The notes beneath the pieces were generated by a model that saw only the letters and a list, made by a program, of their open reading frames with translations, was not told where the DNA came from and did not search any database. From Candidatus Parcubacteria bacterium (GTDB lineage: Bacteria; Patescibacteriota; Minisyncoccia; Minisyncoccales; Staskawiczbacteraceae): a DNA stretch of 21,251 nt. Position numbers and translations under genes: made by a program. Positions 20,200-21,251 of this stretch are shown here, one piece after another. The stretch covers positions 1-21,251 of the forward strand of contig JAIFWS010000004.1 of assembly GCA_019658985.1 (NCBI GenBank), written 5' to 3'. Numbering within the stretch: position 1 is the first letter of the stretch; every line of letters begins with the position of its first letter.

Positions 20200-20228
20200 A
20201 GAATACCATGTCGGCTAAAATATGTCAA
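20200..20228 (-). promoter_or_regulatory. Promoter of the sigma-r4/HARE-HTH gene
   Basis: On the minus strand: TTGACA (20223-20228), a 17-base spacer, TATTCT (20200-20205), followed by about 20 bases of leader. It lies 36 bases outside the large inverted-repeat element. Confidence 0.75.
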
Positions 20229-20264
20229 TACCCTTACCTTTTGAGCCTATTTTCGCTCCATCTT

Positions 20265-20535
20265 GGGTCACGAAATAATATCAAAACGATTTTAGAATCT
20301 CAAAAAATGTGGTGATTTCGAGGCTTGCCGACGAGGTATAGCCTTGCGCTACACCGAGGAGGCATAACGAAGAAATCAGCCATTTTTTGGATTCCCGGAG
20401 GGCACTTTAACATAGGGCAATCTTCATCGTTGCGCGCGGACTCTCGTACCGCTGCGGGTACGCACCGTCCACCCGCGCCTTGAATCTTGCCCTATGTTAA
20501 AGTGCTAAAATCGTTTTGATATTATTTCGTGACCC
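20265..20535. repeat. 271-bp element with perfect 31-bp inverted termini and two inner hairpin arms
   Basis: The left end (20265-20295, starting GGGTCACGAAATAATATC) is the exact reverse complement of the right end (20505-20535). Inside, arm 1 (20296-20393) pairs AATC/GATT, CAAAAAATG/CATTTTTTG and GATTTC/GAAATC, with a GC-rich tip around 20335-20354. Arm 2 (20402-20505) pairs 19 bases perfectly (GCACTTTAACATAGGGCAA) and has a GC-rich tip CGTACC/GGTACG. The whole folds as a three-way junction. There is no coding frame of note. It fills the gap between secF and the sigma-r4 gene and supplies the last four codons and stop of secF. No clear target-site duplication is seen. It could be a MITE-like element or a large structured 3' UTR. 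Confidence 0.85.
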
Positions 20536-21251
20536 CATGCCAACTTACTAACAGCGGGCTGGCGATGAAAATGGATGAATACGCACCACTGGCGACTCCG
20601 ATAATCAAGGCTAATGAGAAGTACTTGAGGGTTTCTCCACCGAAGAAAAATAGGGCAAACATCACCAAAAGCACCGTTGCTACCGTACTCAAGGACCGAC
20701 CGAGGGTCTGGTTCAAGCTCGCATTAACAGTCTGTTCAAATGAGGAGCTTCCGGTCCTTAAAATGTTCTCCCTGATCCGGTCGAAAATAACAATGGTATC
20801 GTGCACAGAGAAACCGAGGATAGTCAATAAGGCGGCGACAATCGGCACGGTGATTTGCACATTATAAAAATGGCCCAGCAAGGAAAATACTCCAAGGGGA
20901 ATGAGGATATCGTGAAAAAGGGCAATTAATGAAGTAATCCCATACTTCCAAGAAGCCACGGGCCGCGATACTTTGCGGAAGGCAAAGGCGATATAGATGG
21001 TAATTGCCAGCAATGCCAATACGATGGCGATCAATGTTTTATTTTTCAACTCCTGTCCCACCGAAGGCCCGATGTACTGGAAGCTTTTTTCCTCAACCGG
21101 GGATAATTGATTTAATTTTGAAACTATTTTCTGATGGGTTTCCTCATCTACTCCTTTAAACTGCATTACGGCTCCCTTATCCCCCGTCGGCTGGATGACA
21201 ATTTCACCCAGGTTAAATCCCTCCAGGCTTTTCGAAATCTCTTCATTAGAA
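20522..21251 (-). CDS. secF: Protein translocase subunit SecF, 5' part cut off by window edge
   Basis: The frame is open to the window edge, giving 242 visible residues (an internal ATG at 21166 is not the start). SecF signatures: IGPSVGQELKNKTLIAIVLALLAI at the second membrane helix, SVHDTIVIFDRIREN, the counterpart of the family's 'VNDTVVVFDRIREN', and NQTLGRSLSTVATVLLVM for the fifth-sixth helix region. With SecD it uses the proton-motive force to pull exported proteins through SecYEG. The catalytic-site Asp of the DRIREN box is present. The last residues GVTK and the stop codon lie inside the terminal inverted repeat at 20505-20535, suggesting the original C-terminus was altered by that element. 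secD is expected just outside the window to the right. Confidence 0.95.
   Translation of the reverse strand, partial: SNEEISKSLEGFNLGEIVIQPTGDKGAVMQFKGVDEETHQKIVSKLNQLSPVEEKSFQYIGPSVGQELKNKTLIAIVLALLAITIYIAFAFRKVSRPVASWKYGITSLIALFHDILIPLGVFSLLGHFYNVQITVPIVAALLTILGFSVHDTIVIFDRIRENILRTGSSSFEQTVNASLNQTLGRSLSTVATVLLVMFALFFFGGETLKYFSLALIIGVASGAYSSIFIASPLLVSWHGVTK

Noticed and set aside
1..21251. CRISPR array, rRNA genes, prophage or transposase genes
   Set aside because: No regularly spaced repeats, rRNA-like segments, integrase, transposase or phage structural motifs were seen.

Overview
The window looks like chromosomal DNA of a Patescibacteria (Candidate Phyla Radiation) bacterium, most likely a Parcubacteria-type lineage. 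This placement is inference, from four things: a TraD/VirD4-like ATPase that sits behind a large membrane-anchored partner and ends in a CxxC...CxxC tail; a sigma-region-4/HARE-HTH fusion; short versions of housekeeping enzymes; and two copies of a GC-rich palindromic element kept in frame inside lepA. UGA is used as a stop (for example at the ATGA overlaps at 12903-12906 and 14051-14054), so this is not one of the UGA=Gly lineages. Nearly all genes lie on the minus strand. Most housekeeping genes lack a clear Shine-Dalgarno, while a set of small GC-rich genes has strong ones.

Layout. 1-796: partial RecB-family PD-(D/E)XK nuclease. 869-1966: DUF2914-type membrane protein. 1967-2772, plus strand: promoter, folded RNA ending in a terminator, HicA-like gene, then a tRNA-like cloverleaf whose acceptor stem is extended into a 17-bp terminator-like helix. 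2777-3118: HicB-like small protein with tandem promoters and an operator-like palindrome. 3332-5176: AT-rich pair, an MrcB-N/NucS-like nuclease and a HEPN/zinc-ribbon protein, a candidate defence module directly behind lepA (5189-7048). 7088-8775: three GC-rich small-gene cassettes, two sharing a repeated 3' pseudoknot plus terminator. 8779-10887: murJ and a GNAT acetyltransferase. 10942-11378: rnpB with promoter and terminator. 11472-12047: a fourth GC-rich cassette encoding a single-pass membrane protein.

12060-18974 is a minus-strand run: small membrane protein, DUF8128-like membrane protein, T4SS-like ATPase, pgk, a DHH/RecJ-like protein, a VOC protein and an RNase HI. The last five are nearly or actually overlapping and so probably translationally coupled. 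19150-20175 encodes the sigma-r4/HARE-HTH protein from its own promoter. 20265-20535 is a 271-bp element with perfect 31-bp inverted termini that supplies the last codons of the partial secF gene at the right edge.

The best candidates for something undescribed are the 2101-3235 segment (two structured RNAs around a HicA-like protein lacking the usual histidine, with a HicB-like neighbour), the HEPN plus MrcB-N/NucS pair, the repeated pseudoknot 3' module, and the large inverted-repeat element after secF.
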